From Xanthostigma xanthostigma (taxonomy: Eukaryota > Arthropoda > Insecta > Raphidioptera > Raphidiidae), in NCBI GenBank assembly GCA_963575645.1, contig OY754464.1:32627501-32691500 (forward strand): DNA of 64,000 nt, written 5' to 3'. The first letter of the stretch is position 1, and each line of letters opens with the position of its first letter. Below the pieces are notes generated by a model that saw only the letters and a program-made list of their open reading frames with translations, was not told the DNA's origin and searched no databases. A program made the position numbers and the translations under genes. This document shows, one piece after another, positions 44,443 to 54,070 of this stretch.

Positions 44443-45087
44443 GCCCGTGTTATTTAGAGAAACGATTGATAAAACAACGTGAGTTAACAGTGACATCTGT
44501 GTACCGTGTATTGTATGCAGTAATGTTAGTATGTACTGTGCGGTTGCTCTTTTACCTATACTGTGCGCGGTTCTTCTAATGCTATCGAAGACTATATCTA
44601 GGTATACCGCGCCGTAACGTGATGTCTTGTCGGGTTGCTAGAACATTTATATGGGGACACATTACAAATTCAATGCGCCGGTACATCTACACCTAGTCAC
44701 GAGATCGACTTTCTTCCATGGAACTCACTAAAATATTTACTGTGCGATCGATTTTCAAATGAGCTATCAATTAATGGCGGAACTCTTCATTTCCACCGCG
44801 TCGTCAGACAATGACGTTGATGTATCTAGGTTTCCCACATTAACGGCACCGTAATATGACGATGAATGACGCGATAAAAAAAGTGGGCAGAGAAATAAAT
44901 GGAAGTGGTCTTCTCGGTAGCGGCGACACCGCTGTAACGTAAAAGACGGGATACATTTACTTCCATGTACACGTTTTTTGTTACGTCATTCACCATCATA
45001 TTACAGCCGCAATAATACGGTACTGCTAACTTAGGAAACTACGACTTACTCGTTAAAAAATAGCATGAGTTAAAAAACACGGGCCTA
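44443..45087. repeat. Possible TIR element, about 645 bp
   Basis: GCCCGTGTTATTTA at the left and TTAAAAAACACGGGC at the right are short imperfect inverted ends. Within, 44825-44880 and 44985-45005 share inverted CACC.TCATATTAC text. No target duplication could be fixed and no transposase is present. Confidence 0.4.
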
Positions 45088-45089
45088 TG

Positions 45090-45618
45090 TATTGATTTTT
45101 AGCCGGAAAGGTTCAAACCGTGGGCTTTCTCCGAAGAGTTTAATAAAAATTAAAACTCTACTTGTACAGTATTCATTCGAGCATACGCACGTCCTATTTG
45201 TAATTTTTCATGAAACTTTTTTCAAGTTGTTTAGCGGGACATTCATTTTTTAAATCGGGTTCTGGACATCATACAAACAGTCCAGTGCAATCTCAACTCT
45301 CTAATCCCTACAATATGATCAACTTTAGAAGAAATGTACGTATTTAAAAGTTTATCCACTGTCTATTCGGATTTGACATAAAACGATACGACATCTGATG
45401 ACAGAAATTTGACCATGAACACATTACTTTTTGCATGCTGTTAACATTGGCGTAGCAAGAGGGGGGGGGCAGGTGGGCCTGGCCCACCCGACAATATTAA
45501 TTGTTCACGTACAAATAACAAGATAAATCTACAATAATCCACGTTTTCTTTGTCGCGAAATTTTTCCAGAAAGTCGTGTTGATCGGTTTCGCTTCTATAT
45601 GAACAGTTTTCAAATTAA
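45090..45618. other. No gene seen; G-run with generic transposon end
   Basis: 45452-45490 (GGCGTAGCAAGAGGGGGGGG, then GGGCCTGGCCCACCCG) looks like a terminal sequence common to insect hAT-type elements, but its partner is not visible. Confidence 0.35.
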
Positions 45619-45622
45619 GGGC

Positions 45623-46485
45623 GGGGTGAAAAGTTTCCGGCCTGACCAGGAAAAACGATGTTTTAAAAAATTTTTTTTGCTTTATTTCTCAACATAATCT
45701 CCATTAAGACTGATACATTTCTCATAACGGTGTTTAATTTAGTTATACCAGTTTTAAACGTAGATTCGTCAAGCTCCTCAAAATACTGATTTACAACCAT
45801 TTTTTGAGGTTAGGAAACAGATAATAGTCGCTGGGGGCTAGGTCTGGAGAATAGGGAGGATGCGGCATCAATTCGATGATTTTAGCCATGGCAACAATCG
45901 ACGAATGCGCTGGTGCGTTATCGTGCGTTTTTGGTCGACTGTTAGCCAACGCGGCAGCCATCTTGCACACAGCTTTTCCATGCCCAAATGGTTGTGTAAA
46001 ATATTTCGCAGATGTTCAGCTGACATCTTACAGGTCTCAGCTATCTCATCCACTTTCAACCTGCGGTCTTCCAACACTATTTTATGGATTTTTTCGATCA
46101 TTTCTGGAGTTTGACCTCAACGGGCCGTCCTGAGCGTGGCTCGTCAGAGGTGCTCACATGACCCATTTTAAATTCAGAAATCCACTGCTTCATAGTTGAA
46201 TATGATGGAGAGGTGGGTTCTTGTGTTGAATCCATCTCTACTTTTATTTGTGTTGGTGTAAAACCCTTCAAAAAGAAGTATTTGATGACAGCACGATTTT
46301 CCGATTTTTCTATTTTCACGAAAACAACAGAGGCTTCTCGCTAAGTGTGCTCTCAAACGTAAACTAACATAGCGATCGGGCTGAAACTGTACATACAAGC
46401 TAGTTAGGGATGGTACTGTAGGACACCACTCCAAAAGTAGACCTAGTGGCACCTTCTCTTGGTCAGGCCGGAAACTTTTCACCCC
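45623..46485 (-). mobile_element. Internally deleted mariner element, 863 bp
   Basis: GGGGTGAAAAGTTTCCGGCC at the left and its reverse complement at the right form inverted ends of at least 25 bp. The minus strand encodes a mariner transposase in pieces. 46319-46098 is the first helix-turn-helix (RAVIKYFFLKGFTPTQIKVE and WISEFKMG). 46101-45930 is the second (IHKIVLEDRRLKVDEIAETC, NILHNHLGM). A new frame (about 45930-45815) then jumps to DNAPAHSSIVAMAK and PHPPYSPDLAPSDYYLFPN. The C-terminal YFEELDESTF lies near 45760. Compared with a full mariner (about 1.28 kb, about 345 codons), about 125 codons are missing, including the first catalytic Asp. The second Asp (in DNAPAH) and third (in SPDLAPSDY) remain. 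At least one frameshift (near 46105) and further stops make it inactive. No flanking TA was confirmed. Confidence 0.9.
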
Positions 46486-46489
46486 ACCA

Positions 46490-46916
46490 TCTGAATAATG
46501 GTGGATTATACATAATATTAGTCCTTAACTCTGCTCATATGTAAAATTGCAAAAGTCAAATTAAAACGGGTATTGTAAGTGAATAGTTCTTTCTTAGAAT
46601 GATCGCACAGCGATGGCGACAACAATGTATGATATTCAACTGTTCCCGCACAACGGATTGGTTCACAGGGAAGTGCATTTGTCTTAAATCTCTCTTCAGT
46701 CCTAGTACAGTGCAGTGTGTATACAGCACAATACCCTTTATAAATACGTACATGCTTCTACATATATATAAAATACAATATGTGTCGTATGGGATGCATA
46801 CATTTAGTACACTCTTATTTATCCTCCTTGGTCTACAACGTTAATTCTTTAGAAAAGTATTTTCTGGCATTTATGTTTTATTATAATATGTAACAATACT
46901 GCACACCTATACTATT
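46490..46916. other. No gene seen
   Basis: Short frames here (46556-46844) overlap on both strands and resemble nothing. Confidence 0.4.
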
Positions 46917-47665
46917 ACTAGCGGTCCCGCCCGGTTTCACCCGGGTGCAAAAGAATGAATGGGGAGTGAGGGACATGAGTACCCACATTCATCTTAGTTT
47001 ACCGAGATGAATGTTGGGTCGAAATTTTTGCAGTTTTCGGCAGTTCCCTGCTTTATTACTTATTTTAAACTCAAACCTCCATTTTTGATGAAAATATATT
47101 TTTTTAAGTAATCATTATTTCTTTTAAATCAATAATTACTGTATAATTAATAAAATATAATAAATATTTAATTGAAAACACTGTAGGAAAATTATTTTTA
47201 TATATAGGTACTGTAATAGTTTTCAAATGAGCTATTATTTAGATTTATTTAATTTTAATTAGTCGTAAATAAAACTAAAATAAATTTAAATGATAGCCTT
47301 AGAAGAAAGCAATGTAGAAATTAAAAAAAAAAAACATTAAAAACATATTCGTCCAAGGTGGGACTCGAACCTACGAACCTGAGTCGCGCGCTCTACCGAC
47401 TGCGCTAACCGAGATCGGTACGTGCGGCCGCGGCGCTAATATTGGGATATTCAGTTAGGGCATTTCACCTGAATATAAGTATATGGTGAAAAATGTTGAC
47501 TGACATTCTGCAACATTTTTCATTGATTTTCCGTTCCTATTAGTCGTAGCGTGATATTATATAGCCTATAGCCTTCCTCGATAAATGGGCTATCCAGCAA
47601 AAAAAATTTTTTTTCAATTCGAACCAGTAGTTCCTGAGATTAGTGCGTTCAAGCCGTGATGAAAA
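46917..47665 (-). repeat. Repeat A, copy 3, inverted and split by a SINE
   Basis: 46917-47045 (GGTTTCACCCGGGTGCAAAA, CATCTTAGTTTACCGAGATG) and 47490-47665 (GCAACATTTTTCATTGAT, TATAGCCTATAGCCTTCCTC, CGAACCAGTAGTTCC) are the two halves of repeat A in reverse orientation. About 440 bp separate them. Confidence 0.75.
47045..47490 (-). mobile_element. tRNA-derived SINE inside repeat A
   Basis: The minus strand has an A-box-like TAGCGCAGTCGGTAGAGCG (47389-47407) and B-box-like GGTTCGAGTCC (47361-47371) at tRNA spacing. The anticodon arm is imperfect, so this is a SINE head. A T-run on the plus strand at 47317-47336 region and a long AT-rich body follow. The boundaries are inferred from where repeat A text stops and resumes; I could not define the target duplication. 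The head differs from that of the SINE at 1787-2031, so two SINE families are present. Confidence 0.65.
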
Positions 47666-47669
47666 CATA

Positions 47670-48255
47670 ACATATGCGCAAAATTACCACCGAGGGCACT
47701 CACGTTATTTTTCAACAAGCACTTTTTAGTTTCACATAAACGGAGTTTCGAACAGGCAAAGTTTTTGGTGAATTTACAAAAAAGTGGTTATAAAAAATCT
47801 CTTTGTCGTAAGGCTGTCTGTGTTAACACCTGAAGTCCAAACTACCGAATCGATGTAGTCGAGATTTTACACGCGTTTTCAGAACGATCAAACCTCGAGG
47901 CGAAATCTCTCTTAGCTCAAATGTGGGATGACTGATATTAATACAAACATATGAAAAACTATAAAAATATTTTTTCTCAAACTTTAATTCAACATCTTCT
48001 AAGCGGAGGTGACAATATGTGCAATGTAATGCCTATTCATTTTTGAAAAGTGAGTCCGAGTTGTGTGGGACTGTTTAGTTTGTGCCTACATAAAATTTGT
48101 TTTCCAGTTTATCAACAGCAAATTGCCAACACGTAAAAATTAAAACATTAACAACAGGTTGTTAACAGGTTAACGCTAACATAACAGAAAATATTTTTGA
48201 AGGCTGGAAAACTTTCAACTGGCTTGTTAGTTTAGTCAATGAGTGCTCATAAGGG
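47670..48255. other. No gene seen
   Basis: 47800-47930 has the generic short-repeat look (CCAAACTACCGAATCGATGT). No frame. Confidence 0.35.
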
Positions 48256-48258
48256 GCA

Positions 48259-49426
48259 TCTAGATGGAAAAGTCGAAAGCAGAACATTTGACTTAGGAAC
48301 TTTGTTTGGACTAGTTAGGAGATAAACATACTAAAAGTCCTTGCCCCTCTGAGGTACGCCCGAAGGGGGGGAGCACAAAGAAGGTCCCGTTTTTTGGTTT
48401 TTTGCTTTCATCTCGAAAACGGTACGTCGTACGAAATTTTGTTGTAATACATAATGAAAGCTGATAAAATTCTCTACAACTTTAGCTTTCACACATTTTA
48501 TCTATCTCCAATCTTTCTCTAGCTATGAGCTCCGAAAAATGGTCGATTTTCAAAAATGTGTTAAATTCTCTGTAGCACATTGTAACAATACGAATTTGTC
48601 AAAATCATTTCGTATCGCTCATCCAAACTATTAAAAACACCCACACACTATTAAAAAATAACATAAGCTTTAACCTATTGAAGGCCCTGGGCACATTAGG
48701 ATTATGGGGCCCCTATGACCTTAACAGAGCACTATTTTGTTAGAATAGACAAAGAAAATAGATAAACAAGGTTCTAGATTCTAAGTCGAGGAATGTGATA
48801 TAAAATGCATATATTTAAAAGGATCACGTTCCCAATTTTAACATGAAGGACACAAAAAAAATAAGTATATGAAAAATAGTTCACTGATGATTTTTGTTTA
48901 AAACAGTTTAGGTACTTAGTATACCATTAAACTAGGGGGTCCCTATCGATCGCGGGGCCCTGGGCACGTGCCAGAGTGCCCAGTGGGAAAGAGGGCCCTG
49001 TGTGGAGGTACTCCCAGCTTATGTTATTTTTTAATAGTGTGTGGGTGTTTTTAATAGTGTGGATGAGCGATACGAAATGATTTTGACAAATTCGTATTGT
49101 TACAATGTGCTACAGAGAATTTAACACATTTTTGAAAATCGTCCATTTTTCGGAGCTCATAGCTAGGCAAAGATTGGAGATAGATAAAAAGTGTGAAAAC
49201 TAAAGTTTTAGAGAATTTTATCAGCTTTCATTATGTATTCCAACAAAATTTCGTACGACGTACCGTTTTCGAGATGAAAGCAAAATACCAAAAAACGGGA
49301 CCTTCTTTGTGCTCCCCCCCTTCGGGCGTACCTCGGAGATATAAGGACTTTTAGTATGTTTATCTCCTAACTAGTCCAAACAAAGTTCCTAAGTCAAATG
49401 TTCTGCTTTCGACTTTTCCATCTAGA
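48259..49426. repeat. Foldback element with 411-bp near-identical arms
   Basis: 48259-48669 is the reverse complement of 49016-49426 with only scattered differences (for example CTCTGAGGTACG versus its partner CGTACCTCGGAG). Both outer ends read TCTAGA. The 346-bp centre has separate, less AT-rich text (GGCCCTGGGCAC appears twice in inverted orientation). The arms hold TTTCATCTCGAAAACGGTAC and AATTCTCTACAACTTTAG. No transposase and no clear target duplication. Arm identity suggests recent formation or arm-to-arm gene conversion. Confidence 0.92.
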
Positions 49427-49429
49427 ATT

Positions 49430-50970
49430 ATTCGTTGCTTAAGCTATGTCCATAGTTACTGTTATTTCATTCCATCATTATTGTGACACTAATTTTAAGG
49501 TTATCGCCTAGCACCGTATTAGTAGTATCTATTTACGTCCGTCTAGTAATTTGACAGTTGTTTCGACAATTTTTAAGTAATTTTTTCCCAAAATTATACA
49601 TTAATGTTTTTTCATTACATTTTTTACGTTATTTAAATTCTAAAACAGTCACACTTTTGAATAACCAGTTATCCAAAGTTTTCCGGCGAGTCTGTCATTT
49701 ATCGCTGTGTAAAAATCACATTTTTAATAATTATAATTGAAAAGTGAGCGGTAAAATTAAAATGCGTTTGAATGGTCGAGATGTCAATAAATAACATACT
49801 AAAATTTCATATATTTGCCCGGAACTGTTCTATTCATCGAATAACCTTAAGTAATCCACCTAATGAAACCCTTTGTCTTCTTGAGAAATACTTAAGATAC
49901 CTGTTTGCTGAAAAACTGGGTGGATATTCTTGTGCTATGTTGGTTGAGGTTAGTTGGGCTGTTAATTAATAGGAATCTAACTCTGTAAATCTCAAACGAT
50001 AAAAGAGAGTCTACTTAATGAAATCACAACATAATACTGGTTAATACGAATGTTAAGAGTGAAGCAGCATCTCGACAACAACAAAATCCTGCTGCCATCT
50101 GTCCTGCTGGTGCACATTGTACATTCGCCTACTACATGACACCGCTACATGTGGCTATCGTGTAGGCTGTGAATCATTTATCTGACGACAATATCCATAA
50201 TACTACTTAAATATTTTCTGTACGTTTGTGCATTCATAATATTATCTAGGGTCTATACTCTATAGTTTATACTATATGTCTTTAATGTCTATACAAGTAC
50301 ACAGGCCACGTCACGTGCGGAGTTAAAGAAACATTTGCGACCATACATACGCGAACACATAATTGTTGGTAGAGAATTTTTGGAACGTATCTTTTTCTAC
50401 GATATTAAGATAATTTTTTTTGTATTAGACCCTTCATGTTCTATACATAAATTAAAAAAAAACGGCTTATTTAACTCCCCAGTAGATGATGGAACACCCA
50501 GTATTATATTTTTCGCGACATTAAGTAATTATTTTTATTTCCTAATGTAGCAAATGTAGCAATATCTATATTTGTCAGATTAAAAACTGTAAAAGTGGGC
50601 AAATAATTTCAGTCTTGAATGCGGCAAAAAGGATAATGGAAAAATAATATAACCATGTATAAGTGTATGTAAGTTGTAACACACTTATTACTATGAAATA
50701 ATTAATAATTATTTAAGATCAATCCTACTAAGGCAAAATATAGTTCCAAAACATATTTTCAACATATTCGTACTTTTAATAATAAACAAAAAAAAAACCC
50801 AATTGATGATTTCACGAGTTCTCAGACTAAAATTTGTAAACAAGAGGGCTTGTAATAAACAATAACGCCATATAAACGTATAAATGAAAATATTCCAATA
50901 ATCCTCAATAATAATCGCCTAATAATTAACTAATATAACTTAATTTTCAAGTGTATAAGAAAAGAAAACC
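49430..50970. other. No gene recognised
   Basis: Open frames of 60-71 codons (49558-50550) have no recognisable features. The rest is AT-rich. Confidence 0.4.
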
Positions 50971-50975
50971 ATATA

Positions 50976-51941
50976 AAGACCGCGCACACTTATCCAATTT
51001 GTACCAGCACAGCGCAAACCTGTGTAACATGCACAATTTTGCATACTAGATAAGCACGAATCAGCACAAATCAGCACTTTTAGTGCAGATTTTGTGTGCG
51101 GCACACATTTTTACCCGACTACGGCGAATCCAAAAAGAAGGGTTATGAGTTTAGCAATCTATGTATGTATGTTTCTATTTAAGGATGTTCCACCGTAGCG
51201 CCTAAACTATTCATCCGATTTTGATAAATAAGCTGTCAATCGATTCGTTTGGCCCGGGTAACATCGGCTACATTTATTTTTGAGTTTTGGTCCCAGAGGG
51301 GAGCAAATTGTAAACAAATAATAAGTTCAAAAAAAAATAATTCAAATAAAAAATAAATTCAAAAACTAAAACCCGACTACTGAAAAGTATGAAACAAGAA
51401 AATATTCTCATCTGAAGATAGCCGTGGTGGTATGCCATCTCATATGTATATGAGACCTCTCTAGATGTATAGCGTGATGCACTTTGCCCTAGAGCTTATG
51501 ATCGCTTACTACTGTTAAAATGTAATGTTTTGTTAGGGTAGATGGCATATGACCACGGCTATCCTCAGATAAGTATATTTTCTTGTTTCATACTTTTCAG
51601 TAGTCGGGTTTTAGTTTTTGGACCCATGTAGTTTTTAAGATAAACGTGTGTAGTTCGTAGGAAGAATTTCTCTTTTGACGATGTTGTAAACGAAGAACAA
51701 GGAAAAAATATGTTTAATTCACCCTATTAATGAAACTTAGTTTATCAAAAGGATATACATCACCAGCAAACTAGATCAAATTGCAGGCGTTGCTGTTTGC
51801 AGGTTGCTGGATGAATGTTGCTGGTCGCATGTGCAACGTTCGCTACTCCACTAAATAATATGGCTATACTTTCACGAACAAGCTTTTCTAGTCCGTTCTG
51901 TACCGGTCGTGCTGGTCTGTACTGGATAAGTGTGCGCTCTT
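50976..51941. mobile_element. TIR element, about 965 bp, with a nested palindromic repeat
   Basis: GCGCACACTTATCCA with TACCAGCAC at the left is inverted at the right (GTGCTGGT, TACTGGATAAGTGTGCGC). A second unit nested inside begins TTTTTACCCGACTAC (51104) and ends GTAGTCGGGTTTTAG (51603-51617). No transposase. Confidence 0.55.
51358..51621. repeat. Inverted repeat, arms about 80-90 bp
   Basis: AAAACTAAAACCCGACTACT through GAAGATAGCCGTGGT pairs with ACCACGGCTATCCTCAGATA through AGTAGTCGGGTTTTAGTTTT. The spacer is about 95 bp. It forms the right part of the nested CCCGACTAC unit. Confidence 0.85.
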
Positions 51942-51944
51942 TTA

Positions 51945-52865
51945 GTAAAATTATATTTTTGGCGGTGAATCATTAATTTCACTCCATGACAACTTCACAC
52001 AGAACAGTCGAGGATCAGTGGATTTGTTCAGTTTAAATGCCGCTTATGTGTAATATCACAGCTTCGAAATCCATGTAACTACATTTAAAACTATTGGTGT
52101 CAGGTGTAGTGGGCACTTGGTGTCAGTGCCAGAATGCAATGCACCTCGTTCAATAAAATGTATTTGTTCATTATTTATACAGAAGTAGAAGACAAACTAA
52201 AGTTTAAAACAATAAATCGAGAACAGTCGTATGATAAATCGTTGAAATGTCGAGCATATAAAATAATAGCAACAAAAGGAATGCGCCGATATTGAGTGTA
52301 TAACATGAGGAAGGACGTATAACAATTGATAGGGTCACATATTGTCACGTTTGTAGTAGATGCACTGTCTTCCTTGCGGGAGACTATCATACCTGGAGAA
52401 GATATATCTATGTGACTGTGAGACCGCATTGTTAATGCGCACTGAATTATAATATGTACTTAGGTTTAGGTACACTACGTATCTAAACCTATAGGTATAC
52501 CGGGAGAAATATTCAGCGTATTTTATCTGTTAATCTATCAATAATCTCTATATCGCAATATACGTACTTTGAATAGAGAATTTGCATACTATTATGTATT
52601 ATATTTACTATTTGGTATAGCTTTAACAGTCATTAAGTTTCTAAATATTCGCGTTAAAAGTGATAAAAATGATGTGTAATAGTTCACTACGAAATTTCCG
52701 TGACACAAAATGTCGCTCTCATGGGTGTTATGCACCTATGCAAATCTCAATTTGGCAACCAATATGTGTTTGACTTATTGTCCTGCATACTCCATTTACT
52801 GATAAAAATGCTATTTACTAAGTTGGCCATTTTTAAAAAGACGTTATATGGCGGTAGAAATATTA
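51945..52865. other. No gene seen
   Basis: AT-rich flank of the copia element; frames of 84 codons or less are not recognisable. Confidence 0.4.
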
Positions 52866-52870
52866 ATTCC
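52866..52870 (+). repeat. 5-bp TSD of the copia element (left)
   Basis: ATTCC directly precedes the left LTR, and the same ATTCC (56954-56958) follows the right LTR. Confidence 0.9.
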
Positions 52871-53787
52871 TGTTAGCAAGTTAAATAACGCAATGAATAA
52901 CTCTAAGGCTACATACGCACTAGGCGGCTACCCGCAAAGCGGCTAGCCGCGCGGCTAGCCGCAAGTAGTAAACTATACGTAAATTCTGTATATATAAAAA
53001 AATGCATACGCACTACGTTGCGGCTGCCCGCCAACCGCTCCGGTCGCTTGGAGCACAGCGGCCGCTTCGACGGCTGGCCGCGCGGTTCGTGTACGCACTA
53101 CGCGGTTTAGTTTGCGGTTAACCGTTACCTGGGTAGTCGTGTATTTTGTAATCTGACAATTTACATTATGAATATTCTTAATATACTCAATAATTCTTCA
53201 AATGATTTTAAACGCATTCTCATGTAACCAAAGAACTTGTCTTCATAATTTTTGAGGTTTTCAAAAAATATATCAAAATGCCTGGTTTCATTTCGTGTTT
53301 GTAAGAAAGGATGTATCCAGTATTTTTTTTTTCTTTTTATTTTTTATGTGGCGATCGTATATATAATAAACAGCTACAACTTCTTCAACGTCCATTGTAG
53401 AAATGGTTCGTTTTGTTTGGTTAAACAAAATCTTTCTGGTAAACAAAATATGTCTGGTTTAAATTAGATTCAACCGCAGATTCAACTGACGTTACATACG
53501 CACTAGGCGGCTGCCCGCAATGCGGCTAGCCGTCCGGCTGAACGCAGATTCAACCGCACACTGCGGTTAGCCGCGCGGCTAGCCGCTTTGCGGGTAGCCG
53601 CCTAGTGCGTATGTAGCCTAAGGTACGTATCAGATATTTATTATATGAATATATGTCACTTTATAATAATACAGATCTATGAGCAGAATTTCGCGTTTTC
53701 ACTTTGTTGTGGTCACTTCTAGACTACTTCCATAGTTACATTACTTATACTGTTTATAATAGCAGTGGCTACTTCGTATCTTCAACA
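52871..53787 (-). repeat. Copia 3' LTR, interrupted by a MITE
   Basis: In plus orientation it starts TGTTAGCAAGTTAAATAACG and ends CGTATCTTCAACA. After removing the MITE (712 bp) and one copy of its TAA duplication, the length is 202 bp, exactly that of the other LTR, and the remaining text reads identical. In element sense it carries a TATTATAAAG-type TATA motif and an AATAAA motif. Confidence 0.95.
52907..53618. mobile_element. Harbinger-type MITE, 712 bp, inserted in the copia LTR
   Basis: Ends are GGCTACATACGCACTAGGCG and its reverse complement. The subterminal parts are full of CGGCTAGCCGC palindromes. TAA flanks both sides (52904-52906, 53619-53621). The uninterrupted LTR at 56752-56953 has a single TAA at this site, which proves the insertion and its duplication. 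A 3-bp TAA duplication with long palindromic ends fits PIF/Harbinger. No transposase; the short frame at 53252-53467 is noise. Confidence 0.93.
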
Positions 53788-53810
53788 CCTCCCCTCGAAG
53801 TAGATACCTC
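53788..53810 (-). other. Polypurine tract of the copia element
   Basis: In element sense, CTTCGAGGGGAGG lies directly before the TGTTGAAG start of the 3' LTR, the normal place for plus-strand priming. Confidence 0.75.
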
Positions 53811-53821
53811 GAACTATTCTC

Positions 53822-54035
53822 TTAATTCAGCTCAATAATTCCTAATCCCCTCTGACAATGAACATGTTTATGTCCAGTCAATCCCTTTGTCAAAATATCT
53901 GCTGGCATGTCGTCGGTAGACATATATTGTAGATCAATTTCACCTGACGCACAATAATCCCGAATAAAATGGTGGCGCAAGTCGATGTGCTTTGTTCTTG
54001 AATGATGCACACCAGTGTTAAGCTACTCTCCAGTC
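53822..54035 (-). pseudogene. Copia RNase H C-terminal fragment
   Basis: The frame reads HHSRTKHIDLRHHFIRDY, STDDMPADILTKGL and HVHCQRGLGI, the end of copia-type RNase H (SRTKHIDIRYHFIRD ... ADILTKxL). Reverse transcriptase and most of RNase H, which should lie between this and the integrase ORF, are absent: only about 40 bp of other text (54020-54070) separates the two. This fragment has no start of its own and would not be made unless fused by readthrough. Confidence 0.88.
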
Positions 54036-54070
54036 TTCAACATACTCGCTTTGCTTTGCCTCTTGCCACG

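Noticed and set aside
44443..45087. Considered as a firm TIR transposon
   Set aside because: Terminal match is only about 12 bp and no target duplication could be set, so kept only as a low-confidence repeat.
47358..47420. Possible tRNA gene on the minus strand
   Set aside because: The anticodon arm is imperfect and the sequence interrupts repeat A as an insertion, fitting a SINE.
53252..53467. 71-codon frame inside the Harbinger-type MITE
   Set aside because: F/Y-rich AT-driven translation with no similarity to transposases.
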